The notes below the pieces were generated by a model that worked only from the letters and a program-made list of their open reading frames with translations, was not told the origin of the DNA and searched no databases. A stretch of 8,490 bases of DNA from contig JAOZKS010000098.1 of the NCBI GenBank assembly GCA_029935255.1, forward strand, positions 1 to 8,490. Reading direction: 5' to 3'. The stretch comes from Pontiella sp. GTDB taxonomy: Bacteria > Verrucomicrobiota > Kiritimatiellia > Kiritimatiellales > Pontiellaceae. The translations under genes and the position numbers were made by a program. Shown one piece after another: positions 1 through 8,200 of this stretch; the first letter of the stretch is position 1; each line of letters starts with the position of its first letter.

Positions 1-2
1 CC

Positions 3-257
3 GACCAATATGGCTATGTGCTTGATCCGCACACCGCCGTCGGCGTGTTCGTTGCCGAGCAGTTCCAATCGTTGGAAGAGCCCACCATCTGCCTTGCCAC
101 CGCGCATCCCGCCAAATTTACCCAAGCCATTATTGATGCGATTGGCGAGGGCATCCACCATCCAACGCTCGATGCTCTCGCCAACGCTAAAACCCGTTGC
201 GATCCCATTGCCAATAATATCGATGTCGTGAAGGATTATCTGGTGGAGCATATTTGA
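3..257 (+). CDS. thrC: Threonine synthase, C-terminal end (5' truncated by window)
   Basis: The last 84 codons of an open frame enter from the left edge and end at TGA 255-257. The protein contains LDPHTAVGVF near the start of the visible part and then CLATAHPAKF, both typical of the C-terminal part of PLP-dependent threonine synthase (fold type II), which converts O-phosphohomoserine to threonine and phosphate in the cytoplasm. The tail ends VKDYLVEHI, a normal family ending. The PLP lysine and most of the catalytic domain lie outside the window, so activity cannot be judged. A 323-nt gap and a separate promoter before the next gene suggest it ends a different transcription unit. The GTG at position 18 is an internal valine codon, not the start, because the frame stays open to the left edge. 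Confidence 0.9.
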   Translation, partial: DQYGYVLDPHTAVGVFVAEQFQSLEEPTICLATAHPAKFTQAIIDAIGEGIHHPTLDALANAKTRCDPIANNIDVVKDYLVEHI

Positions 258-417
258 TCTAAAAATGAGGATCTGGCTTCAAAGGAAAAAATAATACAAC
301 GTGAATTTTAGATTCGCCAAAACCCGCGTGTAAAATAAAGAGGAAGCCTGCGAACATTGGGTGCGATTGCTTATTATCTAGGTCTGTGAATTTGCTTAAC
401 TTTTTTCGGCTTCGGGG

Positions 418-445
418 TTGACACCTAAATGTATTTCTATAAAGT
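418..445 (+). promoter_or_regulatory. Probable sigma70-type promoter for the tRNA-Thr-tuf operon
   Basis: A perfect -35 box TTGACA lies at 418-423. After a 16-nt spacer there is a -10-like TAAAGT at 440-445, matching four of six consensus positions. The overlapping TATAAA at 438-443 is closer to consensus but leaves only a 14-nt spacer. Transcription would begin near 451-453. It is the only strong -35 element in the gap before the stable RNA and translation genes. The -10 assignment is an inference. Confidence 0.55.
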
Positions 446-450
446 GTGCC

Positions 451-485
451 GCCTTATCCGCCAGATAGATTTGGTTGGATAGGGC
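451..485 (+). promoter_or_regulatory. Long stem-loop at the predicted 5' end of the operon transcript
   Basis: GCCTTATCC (451-459) pairs with GGATAGGGC (477-485), giving nine pairs including one G-U. Inside it, CCAGA (461-465) pairs with TTTGG (470-474) over a four-base TAGA loop. G460 can pair with T475, leaving T476 bulged. The whole forms a nearly continuous hairpin of about 15 pairs. No T-run follows, so it is not a standard terminator. Its base coincides with the start site predicted from the promoter at 418-445. A 5'-end protecting or regulatory hairpin is possible, but the function is unknown. Confidence 0.5.
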
Positions 486-580
486 ATAAATATATAGGGA
501 AAAAGAGATTTTGTTAGCGCATTTTTGTTACCGGTGTGTGGCGAGGTTTCTTTATCTGTATGAATTTAAGGATGGGATGT

Positions 581-656
<76 letters not shown>

Positions 657-697
657 TAAATTTAGATTAGTAAATAAGTTAACACTGACGAAGATTC

Positions 698-704
698 AGG
701 AGGT
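698..704 (+). promoter_or_regulatory. Strong Shine-Dalgarno of tuf
   Basis: AGGAGGT is an uninterrupted match to the anti-Shine-Dalgarno sequence. It ends seven bases before the ATG at 712, as expected for a very highly expressed gene, and it fixes the tuf start. Confidence 0.85.
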
Positions 705-711
705 AAGCAAA

Positions 712-1911
<1,200 letters not shown>

Positions 1912-1932
1912 CATCTCATCTGTATTGGGTGA

Positions 1933-1956
1933 CGGGCAGGAATTATTTCTGTCCCG
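1933..1956 (+). other. Hairpin between tuf and rpmG
   Basis: CGGGCAG (1933-1939) pairs with CTGTCCCG (1949-1956) with one bulged T. The pairing can be extended inward by G1940-T1948, A1941-T1947 and A1942-T1946 to a three-base loop. No T-run follows, so it is not an obvious intrinsic terminator. It may separate or stabilise the abundant tuf message relative to downstream genes. That role is inferred. Confidence 0.4.
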
Positions 1957-1985
1957 AACCTATTTACAACAAACAGGATAATACT

Positions 1986-2138
1986 ATGCCGAGAGACATC
2001 ATTACTCTGGCCTGTACCGAGTGCAAAGAGCGCAACTACACGGGCACCAGAAACAAAAAGCTCGAAACGGGACGCCGCGAGGTCAAGAAGTATTGCCCTC
2101 GTGATAAAAGGCACACGTTGCATCGCGAAACAAAGTAA
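1986..2138 (+). CDS. rpmG: 50S ribosomal protein L33
   Basis: This 50-residue protein of the large subunit, near the E site, has the usual family length. The sequence has CTEC (10-13), RNYTGTRNKK (16-25), and KKYCPRDKRHTLHRE near the C-terminus, all diagnostic for L33. Cys10, Cys13 and Cys37 match three of the four zinc ligands of the C+ form, while the fourth position (40) is Asp. Such partial C- forms exist in the family, so zinc binding is doubtful. An AGGA at 1975-1978 sits seven bases before the ATG. A longer frame begins upstream at 1929, but its extra 19 residues do not resemble L33. It lies between tuf and tRNA-Trp, a known placement for rpmG. Confidence 0.96.
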   Translation: MPRDIITLACTECKERNYTGTRNKKLETGRREVKKYCPRDKRHTLHRETK

Positions 2139-2156
2139 TCAGGCGATTTTGAAGAC

Positions 2157-2232
2157 AGGTCGGTAGTTCAATTGGTAGAGCACCGGTTTCCAAAACCGGC
2201 TGTTAGGGGTTCGAATCCCTTCCGACCTGCCA
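2157..2232 (+). tRNA. tRNA-Trp (anticodon CCA), CCA encoded
   Basis: Acceptor AGGTCGG (2157-2163) pairs with CCGACCT (2222-2228), followed by discriminator G2229 and CCA 2230-2232. The anticodon stem CCGGT/ACCGG (2183-2187/2195-2199) closes the loop TTCCAAA, with anticodon CCA at 2190-2192. The T arm contains GGGGTTCGAATCCC. It reads UGG. It sits between rpmG and secE, the classical place for tRNA-Trp in this operon, and its 3' end is 23 bases from the secE start. Confidence 0.97.
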
Positions 2233-2255
2233 TGTTTTTAAAACCGGAAAGTAAA

Positions 2256-2459
2256 ATGAATAAACTAGTGCAAAGTGTCGGGAATCTGAAGGCCTTCGTT
2301 GGTGAAGTGAAGGTTGAGCTGCTGAAATGCTCTTGGCCTTCTCGCAAGGAACTGTTTGGCCAATCGGTGGTTGTGATCATTTCCGTGATCATCCTCGGCG
2401 CATTTGTGGGAGTCTGTGATCTGGTGAACGTGGGCTTGCTCAAATTCGTCATTCACTAG
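2256..2459 (+). CDS. secE: Preprotein translocase subunit SecE
   Basis: SecE is the small membrane subunit that clamps SecY in the SecYEG export channel. The 67-residue product is the short, single-span form. It has an N-terminal amphipathic part with the family signature VELLKCSWPSRKE (about residues 22-34), then one hydrophobic segment of about 20 residues (VVVIISVIILGAFVGV), and a short tail. The start at 2256 is chosen because GGAAAG (2246-2251) precedes it at suitable spacing and MNKLVQSV is a natural beginning. An in-frame ATG at 2232 overlaps the last base of tRNA-Trp, and the frame continues back through the tRNA; neither is a likely start. The neighbouring nusG is its near-universal partner. 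Confidence 0.93.
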   Translation: MNKLVQSVGNLKAFVGEVKVELLKCSWPSRKELFGQSVVVIISVIILGAFVGVCDLVNVGLLKFVIH

Positions 2460-2484
2460 TTGATTCAGTAAGGACATATTAATC

Positions 2485-3039
2485 ATGACCAAAAAATGGT
2501 TCATCCTACATGCGCTTTCCGGCCATGAACTTAAAGTTCAGAAGAATATCGCAAGCCGTGTTCAGCAGGAGGAAATGGAAGATGTGATCGGTGAGGTTTT
2601 AATCCCCACCGAGAAGGTTTCCGAGGTAAGGCAGGGAAAGAAGACCACGGTTAACCGTAAATTCTTTCCGGGCTATGTCCTGATTAACATCTGCTTATAC
2701 GACGACGATAATGCCTTCAATGAGCGTGCATGGTACTTTATTCAGAATACGCCGAGTGTGATCGGGTTTCTGGGAGGGGATCGTCCTGCTGCATTGAGCG
2801 AAGACGAGGTGAACAGTATTGTTCACCAGATCGAAGAGAAGAAGGAATCGGTTGCTCCGAAGGTCATGTTCGAGCCAGGTGAAATGGTGAAGATCACCGA
2901 TGGACCGTTCCTGAATTTCAGCGGAGCTATCGAGGAGGTCGATCCAGAGCGTGGAAAATTGAAGATCTCGGTTTCGATCTTCGGACGTTCGGCTCCTGTG
3001 GAGCTCGAATATTGGCAGGTTGAACGGACGGCTGAATAA
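2485..3039 (+). CDS. nusG: Transcription termination/antitermination factor NusG
   Basis: NusG binds the RNA polymerase clamp, suppresses pausing, and contacts either Rho or ribosomal S10. The 184 residues match the usual length. The NGN domain comes first (KKWFILHALSGHELKVQ near the start, then RKFFPGYVLINI and the signature FIQNTPSVIGFLGG). A linker follows, and the KOW domain begins at about residue 129 (FEPGEMVKITDGPFLNFSG) and ends with LEYWQVE. There is no extra insertion domain in the NGN domain. AAGGAC at 2470-2475 serves as ribosome site. The gene follows secE after 25 bases. Confidence 0.98.
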   Translation: MTKKWFILHALSGHELKVQKNIASRVQQEEMEDVIGEVLIPTEKVSEVRQGKKTTVNRKFFPGYVLINICLYDDDNAFNERAWYFIQNTPSVIGFLGGDRPAALSEDEVNSIVHQIEEKKESVAPKVMFEPGEMVKITDGPFLNFSGAIEEVDPERGKLKISVSIFGRSAPVELEYWQVERTAE

Positions 3040-3059
3040 ATATTTGATTGAGGATAGTT

Positions 3060-3482
3060 ATGGCTAAGGAAATTACAGGTTATATTAAACTACAGATCCC
3101 GGCGGGACAGGCAAACCCTGCACCACCGGTAGGTCCGGCATTGGGCCAGCATGGTGTGAACATCATGGAATTCTGCAAGGCATACAATGCGGCCACGCAG
3201 AGTCAGGCGGGACTGGTTATTCCGGTCGTGATTACCGTCTATAAAGACCGCAGCTTCTCGTTTATCACCAAGAGTCCGCCCGCAGCGGTGTTGCTGAAGA
3301 AAGCAGCCTCCATTGCAAAGGGTTCCGGTGTTCCAAACCGCGACAAGGTGGGCACGGTGACCCGTGCACAGCTTGAGGAAATCGTGGAAACGAAGAAGGC
3401 AGATCTTAACGCAAATGATATGGATGCCGCAGTCCGCATTATTGAAGGGACGGCGCGCAGCATGGGAATCGAGGTGGAATAA
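3060..3482 (+). CDS. rplK: 50S ribosomal protein L11
   Basis: L11 binds 23S rRNA helices 43/44 at the GTPase-associated centre with L10/L12, and takes part in factor binding and the RelA response. The 140 residues are the standard length. The N-terminal domain holds GQANPAPPVGPALGQHGVNI, with Pro22 and Pro26 at the thiostrepton-interacting positions. The C-terminal domain contains KSPPAAVLLKKAA and the closing GTARSMGIEVE. GAGGA at 3050-3054 supports the ATG at 3060; an in-frame ATG at 3048 would add four non-conserved residues. Its TAA is directly followed by the rplA ATG, so the two are probably translationally coupled. Confidence 0.98.
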   Translation: MAKEITGYIKLQIPAGQANPAPPVGPALGQHGVNIMEFCKAYNAATQSQAGLVIPVVITVYKDRSFSFITKSPPAAVLLKKAASIAKGSGVPNRDKVGTVTRAQLEEIVETKKADLNANDMDAAVRIIEGTARSMGIEVE

Positions 3483-4178
3483 ATGGCTATGCACGGGAAA
3501 AAATATAGGAGTGTAGCGGAAAAGGTAAAGAACGACGCCGACTATAGCGTTGCCGATGCAGTAACTTTTCTGCAGGAAAATCCTACCGCAAATTTTGACG
3601 AAACGATGGAAATGGCTTTCCGGATGGGGGTTGACCCCTCCAAATCCGACCAAGCCGTTCGCTCCACAGTGGCCCTGCCGCATGGAACGGGTAAGGACGT
3701 CCGCGTGATTGTCTTTGCAACCGGCGATGCTGCAACAGCGGCCCGCGAAGCCGGAGCCGCCGAGGTTGGCTTCGAGGATTTGATTAAAAAGGTTCAAGGT
3801 GGCTGGACGGATTTCGACGCGGCCGTGGCCACGCCCGACGCGATGAAAGAAGTCCGTAAGGTTGCCCGCGTGCTCGGTCCTCGGGGACTGATGCCGAATC
3901 CAAAGACGGGAACCGTTACCGACGATACCGCAGCTGCGGTGAACCAGCTTAAGGCGGGTCGGGTTGAATTCCGCATGGATCGCAATGGAAATATTTTGGT
4001 TCCGTTTGGCAAGCGCTCGTTCACCGTAGAAGCCTTGGTTGAGAATGCTAAGGCCCTGCTGGGTGCGATTGAGAGCGCAAGGCCGGCAAGTGCCAAGGGA
4101 ACCTATATCAAGCGTGCCACAATTTCATCGACCATGGGGCCCGGGCTACGGGTTTCTCTCAAGGGAATTTCCGAATAG
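3483..4178 (+). CDS. rplA: 50S ribosomal protein L1
   Basis: L1 forms the mobile stalk beside the E site and in many bacteria represses its own operon. The 231 residues are typical. Visible signatures are HGKKYR at the start, LPHGTGK, and GPRGLMPNPKTGTVTDD, followed by VEFRMDRNGN and the closing TISSTMGPGLRVS. The start abuts the rplK stop with no spacer; GAGGTGG within the last rplK codons is the ribosome site. A second ATG two codons on is possible, but MAMHGKKYR resembles the usual beginning. The 20 bases upstream of rplK leave no room for a separate L1-binding leader of the E. coli type. Confidence 0.98.
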   Translation: MAMHGKKYRSVAEKVKNDADYSVADAVTFLQENPTANFDETMEMAFRMGVDPSKSDQAVRSTVALPHGTGKDVRVIVFATGDAATAAREAGAAEVGFEDLIKKVQGGWTDFDAAVATPDAMKEVRKVARVLGPRGLMPNPKTGTVTDDTAAAVNQLKAGRVEFRMDRNGNILVPFGKRSFTVEALVENAKALLGAIESARPASAKGTYIKRATISSTMGPGLRVSLKGISE

Positions 4179-4196
4179 GAAGGGTTGGACAATACT

Positions 4197-4727
4197 ATGA
4201 AACCTGACAGCAAAGATATTAGACCGGAAAAGAAGTCGATCGCTACCGAGCTCGAACAGCGCGTTTCAGGCGCTCTGTATATGATCCTTGCGGATTATAC
4301 GGGCATGGATATGCCGCAGACCAACGAGTTGAAGCAAAGCCTGCGCGACAAAGAAGCGTCTTTTAACGTAGTTAATAACAGGATGCTTAATCGCACCTTG
4401 GATACCGATGCTTCCGCCCTGCTTAAGGGTCAAACAGCAATGATTTATGGTTCCGGCGATGTGGTTGAAGTGGCCAAGATTATTAAGAAATTTACCGCAA
4501 CAAACCAGAAACCGGTTGTGAAGGGTGGTTTTCTGGAAGGCAAAGCCATCTCGGCTGCGGAAGTCGGCGAACTTGCCAAACTTCCGTCTAAGGATGTTAT
4601 GCGTGCTCAGTTGCTGGGTACATTGCAGGCACCGTGCACCCAGTTGGTCGGCGTGATGAGCCAAAAGGTTTCCTCACTGGTCTATGTGCTGGATGCGGTA
4701 AGATCGAAAAAAGAACAAGAAGCGTAA
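4197..4727 (+). CDS. rplJ: 50S ribosomal protein L10
   Basis: L10 anchors the L12 dimers of the ribosomal stalk to 23S rRNA. The 176 residues fit the family. The N-terminal rRNA-binding part has the pattern YMILADYTGMDMPQTNELKQ, then FNVVNNRMLNRTL, followed by GGFLEGKAISAAEVGELAKLPSK, all typical. The C-terminal helix (VSSLVYVLDAVRSKKEQEA) is where L12 dimers would dock; its short length suggests few dimers, probably two rather than three, which is an inference. An in-frame TTG at 4185 would lie directly on the purine-rich AGGAAGGG, so the ATG at 4197 is preferred. Only 18 bases separate it from rplA, so no long L10 leader is present. Confidence 0.97.
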   Translation: MKPDSKDIRPEKKSIATELEQRVSGALYMILADYTGMDMPQTNELKQSLRDKEASFNVVNNRMLNRTLDTDASALLKGQTAMIYGSGDVVEVAKIIKKFTATNQKPVVKGGFLEGKAISAAEVGELAKLPSKDVMRAQLLGTLQAPCTQLVGVMSQKVSSLVYVLDAVRSKKEQEA

Positions 4728-4766
4728 TAATTTTTATTAATTGGTAGTAGTTCAAGGAGAAATACA

Positions 4767-5180
4767 ATGTCCGAAGAAACAGTGAAAGAAGAAGTGAAAC
4801 TCGAAGGTAAAATGGCTGAATTCGTTGATTGGGTGGAGACCATTTCGGTTCTCGAACTCTCTCAGCTCGTGAAGGGTCTGGAAGACCGCCTGGGCGTAAC
4901 CGCTGCAGCTCCCGCTGCCGTTGCTGTTGCAGCTCCTGCTAGTGACGAAGGTGGCGCCGCCGCCGCTCAAACTGAATTCGAAGTTGTGCTGACCGCCGCT
5001 GGCGGATCCAAGATCCAGGTGATCAAAGAACTTCGTGGCATTACCGGCCTCGGTCTGAAAGAAGCCAAGGCTCTCGTTGATGGCGCTCCTACATCCGTCA
5101 AGGCCGGCCTTTCGCAAGAAGATGCCGATGCCATGAAGGAGAAGCTGGAAGGTGTTGGAGCATCTGTAGAAGTCAAGTAA
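4767..5180 (+). CDS. rplL: 50S ribosomal protein L7/L12
   Basis: L12 is the multicopy stalk protein that recruits EF-Tu, EF-G and other GTPases. The 137 residues exceed the common 120-130 because of an acidic N-terminal tail (SEETVKEEVKLEGK). The order is: tail; dimerisation helices (FVDWVETISVLELSQLVKGLEDRLGV); an Ala/Pro-rich hinge at about residues 46-67; and the factor-binding C-terminal domain with TEFEVVL, KIQVIKELR, GLGLKEAKALVDGAP and the end GASVEVK. AAGGAGA at 4754-4760 gives a good ribosome site. It follows rplJ after 39 bases, as expected for a protein needed in several copies per L10. Confidence 0.98.
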   Translation: MSEETVKEEVKLEGKMAEFVDWVETISVLELSQLVKGLEDRLGVTAAAPAAVAVAAPASDEGGAAAAQTEFEVVLTAAGGSKIQVIKELRGITGLGLKEAKALVDGAPTSVKAGLSQEDADAMKEKLEGVGASVEVK

Positions 5181-5209
5181 ACCACGTTTGTTTGAGTTCT
5201 AATTAAATA

Positions 5210-5227
5210 GCCATCCTTTGAGATGGC
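5210..5227 (+). other. First hairpin of the rplL-rpoB gap
   Basis: GCCATC (5210-5215) pairs perfectly with GATGGC (5222-5227) over the loop CTTTGA. It overlaps copy one of an 11-nt direct repeat (5214-5224). It starts 30 bases after the rplL stop. With no T-run it is not a standard terminator. A pause, attenuation or processing role before rpoB is plausible by analogy with the E. coli gap, but is inferred. Confidence 0.5.
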
Positions 5228-5251
5228 GTGTGGATTGTTCTCCTTTGAGAT
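5214..5251 (+). repeat. Direct repeat TCCTTTGAGAT, two exact copies
   Basis: The 11-mer occurs at 5214-5224 and again at 5241-5251, 27 bases apart. Each copy lies within one of the two consecutive hairpins between rplL and rpoB. The span given covers both copies and the 16 bases between them. Confidence 0.8.
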
Positions 5252-5265
5252 CCAAAGGGGAGCAA
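5235..5265 (+). other. 13-bp stem-loop before rpoB, possible attenuator or RNase III site
   Basis: Bases 5235-5247 pair without a break with 5253-5265, giving thirteen pairs of which two are G-U, over the five-base loop AGATC. The inner core is CCTTTG/CAAAGG. No U-tract follows (GTATTCTCC comes next). In E. coli the rplL-rpoB gap holds an attenuator and an RNase III cleavage site, so an equivalent role is a reasonable inference. The 3' arm could also pair with the CCTTTG of the first repeat copy (5215-5220), an alternative fold. Confidence 0.55.
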
Positions 5266-5295
5266 GTATTCTCCAATATAACCTGAAGGTGCGGG

Positions 5296-8200
5296 ATGGC
5301 TGAACGAAAAAACTTTGGCAAGCTTACCGATGCGCTCGAGGCGCCGGACTTAATTGAAATCCAACTTAACTCCTACAGGGACTTCCTTCAACAAGATGTC
5401 GCCCCCTCCCGTCGTAAGAAGATGGGATTGCAGGCGGTGCTTAGCGAGGCGTTCCCGATCGAGAGTTACGATGGGCAGATTGCCCTTGATTTCGTGAGCT
5501 ACGAAATCAAGAAACCAAAACTAGAGCATCTGGAATCGCTCCGCGAAGGGGAAACCTTCTCGGCGCCTTTATACGTTACCTTCAAGCTTCGCGAAGGCGA
5601 AGACTTGCGGGAGGATACCCTGTTCATGGGTGAAATCCCCTTGATGACTACTAGCGGAAGCTTCGTGGTCAATGGTGCCGAACGTGTGATTGTCAGTCAG
5701 CTGCACCGCTCGCCGGGGATCTGCTTCGAACAGAGCCGGCACGCGAACGGGTCCATCCTGCACTCCTTCCGCATCATTCCTGATCATGGATCATGGATTG
5801 AAGCCCAGTTCGATACCAGCGACCTCATATACATCTATTTGGACCGCAAGCGTCGGCGCCGCAAGTTCCTTGCCTCGACCTTCCTGCGAGCTCTGGGGTA
5901 TGCAACGGATGAGGAAATTCTCAACCTCTACTATAAGTTTGCCGAATTCTCGCTGGCGAAGAAAAAATTTGCTGAAGAGGATCTCGAAAACTTGGTATTG
6001 AGCGACGACATTATCGATGCGGATTCAGAATCGGTGATCGGTCGCCGCTATGACAACTTGACTGTTGATATGATTCAACGCATGAAGCTCGCTGGATATA
6101 AAAAGGTGAGTGTGGTCAATGTGGCATGGGACGAAGGCCAGTTTCTCAAGAGTGTTCAGGCCGACACCACCCGCACGGTGGATGAGGCTCTTAAAGATCT
6201 CTACCAGAAATTGCGTCCGGGCGATCCGCCCACCACCGCTTCCGCCCGCCAGATGATCAAACGTCTATTCTTCGATGAAGCTCGTTTTAACCTGAGCCGC
6301 GTGGGTCGCTATAAGATCCAGCAGAAGCTTGGCATCAAGAGCACTTCCCTTACCTTGGAAGTCGAGGATGTTGTTGAAGCGATTCGCTACTTGTTGATGG
6401 TTCGCAAGGGCGAGGGAACCCTCGACGATATCGACCATCTGGGGAGCCGCCGCATCCGCACCGTTGGCGAATTGCTGGAAAGTCAGTGCCGGGTTGGTTT
6501 GGCCCGTATCCAGCGCTTGGTCAAAGAACGGATGACGATTTTCGATACGACGGTCGACCGCCTCTCCTCGCAGAAGCTGATCAACCCGAAAGCGCTTTCT
6601 GCGGTGATCAAGGATTTCTTTGGTCGCAGCCAATTGTCGCAGTTCATGGACCAAACAAATCCGCTTTCAGAACTGACGCATAAGCGTCGTCTTTCGGCTC
6701 TGGGCCCCGGCGGACTCAACCGTGATCGTGCCGGTTTTGAAGTGCGTGACGTACACAGTTCGCACTACGGTCGCATTTGTCCGATCGAGACCCCTGAGGG
6801 TCCGAATATTGGTTTGATTTCCTCGCTCTCGACTTTTGCAAAGGTCAACGAGTATGGATTCATTGTCACTCCATATCTAAAAGTTGCAAAAGGCAAGGTT
6901 TCCAAGCATTTGGACTGGCTGACGGCCGACGAGGAAGAACGCTATGTTATCGCGCAGGCCAATGCCGAGCTGGATAGTAAAAGCTGTTTCGTCAACGACC
7001 GTATCATGGTGCGCGTGCTCGGCGACTTCCGCGAGATGGCACCGGATGATGTGCAATATATGGACGTTTCCCCCAAGCAGGTGGTTTCCATTGCCGCCGG
7101 CTTGATTCCGTTCCTCGAGCACGACGATGCGAACCGCGCGCTCATGGGCGCAAACATGCAACGCCAAGCCGTCCCGCTGATGAAGGCTGAACGGCCCTTT
7201 GTTGGAACCGGTATCGAAGGCCGTCTGGCTCGCGACTCCCGTGTTCTGATTATTGCCAAGGCCGATGGTATTGTGGCTTATTCCTCCGCCGCCCACATCG
7301 TGGTTTCAAAGGATGGAAAACTCCCTGCGAAAAAATCACCTGTTGCAGACTCGCAGACCTATGATCTCCGTAAGTTCATGCGTTCGAACGCAGGAACCTG
7401 TTTGAACCAGCGTCCTCTTGTAAAAGCGGGACAGAAAATCAAACAAGGCGATGTCTTGGCGGATGGAGCCGGAACGGATCAGGGTGAACTCGCGCTGGGA
7501 CGCAACGTGGTTGTGGCCTTCATGCCTTGGTGCGGATATAACTTCGAGGATGCCATTCTGATCAACCAGAAGCTGGTTCGCGAAGATGTCTATACCTCAA
7601 TCCACATTGAAGAGTTTGAATGCGGAGCCCGCGATACGAAACTGGGCCCTGAGGAAATTACGCGCGATATTCCGAACGTTGGAGAGGAAGCGCTTAAAAA
7701 CCTATCCCATGACGGCATTATCCAGATTGGTGCTGAGGTCAAGCCCGGTGATATCCTTGTAGGTAAGATCACGCCGAAGAGCGAAACCGAACTTGCACCG
7801 GAAGAACGTCTGCTTCGCGCTATTTTTGGTGAGAAGGCAGCCGATGTTCGCGATACTTCGCTGAAGGCCCCATCCGGCACGCACGGAATCGTTATGGATG
7901 TTAAGGTGTCGTCCAAGGACACTGCGCTTAAGGGTCAGGATGCGCCTGCCGATGTGAAGAAACTTCAGAGCGAAATCTCTGAGCGGCATGAAAGCGTGGT
8001 TGCGCAGTTGACCGAGGATCTCACCGAGTCGCTTTCGAATATCCTGCTGGGTGAAAAAATCCCGCTGGATGTAATGAATATGGAATCGGGGGATGTTATC
8101 ATCCCGGCCAATCGAAAGATTACTAAAACGTTGCTGCGCAAGCTTGCTGCAAACTATGAGCACGTGGAAATCGATCCGAGCCCGATCCGCATTAAGATTA

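Larger units (their letters stand above)
258..580. other. Non-coding region between thrC and tRNA-Thr
   Basis: These 323 bases are AT-richer than the flanking genes and contain no credible coding frame. The left part (258-410) shows no clear rho-independent terminator for thrC and nothing else I can name. The right part holds a sigma70-like promoter at 418-445, a long stem-loop at 451-485 and an AT-rich tRNA leader at 486-580. It is read as the control region of the downstream tRNA-tuf-sec-rpl-rpo gene set. Confidence 0.7.

Noticed and set aside
404..417. T-run and TTCGGCTTCGG near 404-415 as a thrC terminator
   Set aside because: The T-run comes before the GC part on the + strand, and the stem would be only two or three pairs. 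It does not work as an intrinsic terminator on either strand.
2172..2255. N-terminal extension of secE starting within tRNA-Trp, or the ATG at 2232 on the tRNA's last base
   Set aside because: The extension is tRNA sequence in translation. The ATG at 2256 has a ribosome site and gives a protein of normal SecE length. The overlap at 2232 is explained by the ATG formed when CCA is followed by TG.
3090..3797. A 235-residue open frame on the - strand across rplK and rplA
   Set aside because: It overlaps two certain ribosomal protein genes, spans their junction and looks like composition-driven noise.
4185..4196. TTG start giving rplJ four extra residues
   Set aside because: The purine-rich ribosome site would be only one base away. 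The ATG at 4197 has workable spacing and a natural L10 beginning.
5690..6001. A 103-residue + frame inside rpoB
   Set aside because: It is an out-of-frame shadow of the uninterrupted rpoB frame, which carries all the recognisable RNA polymerase motifs.
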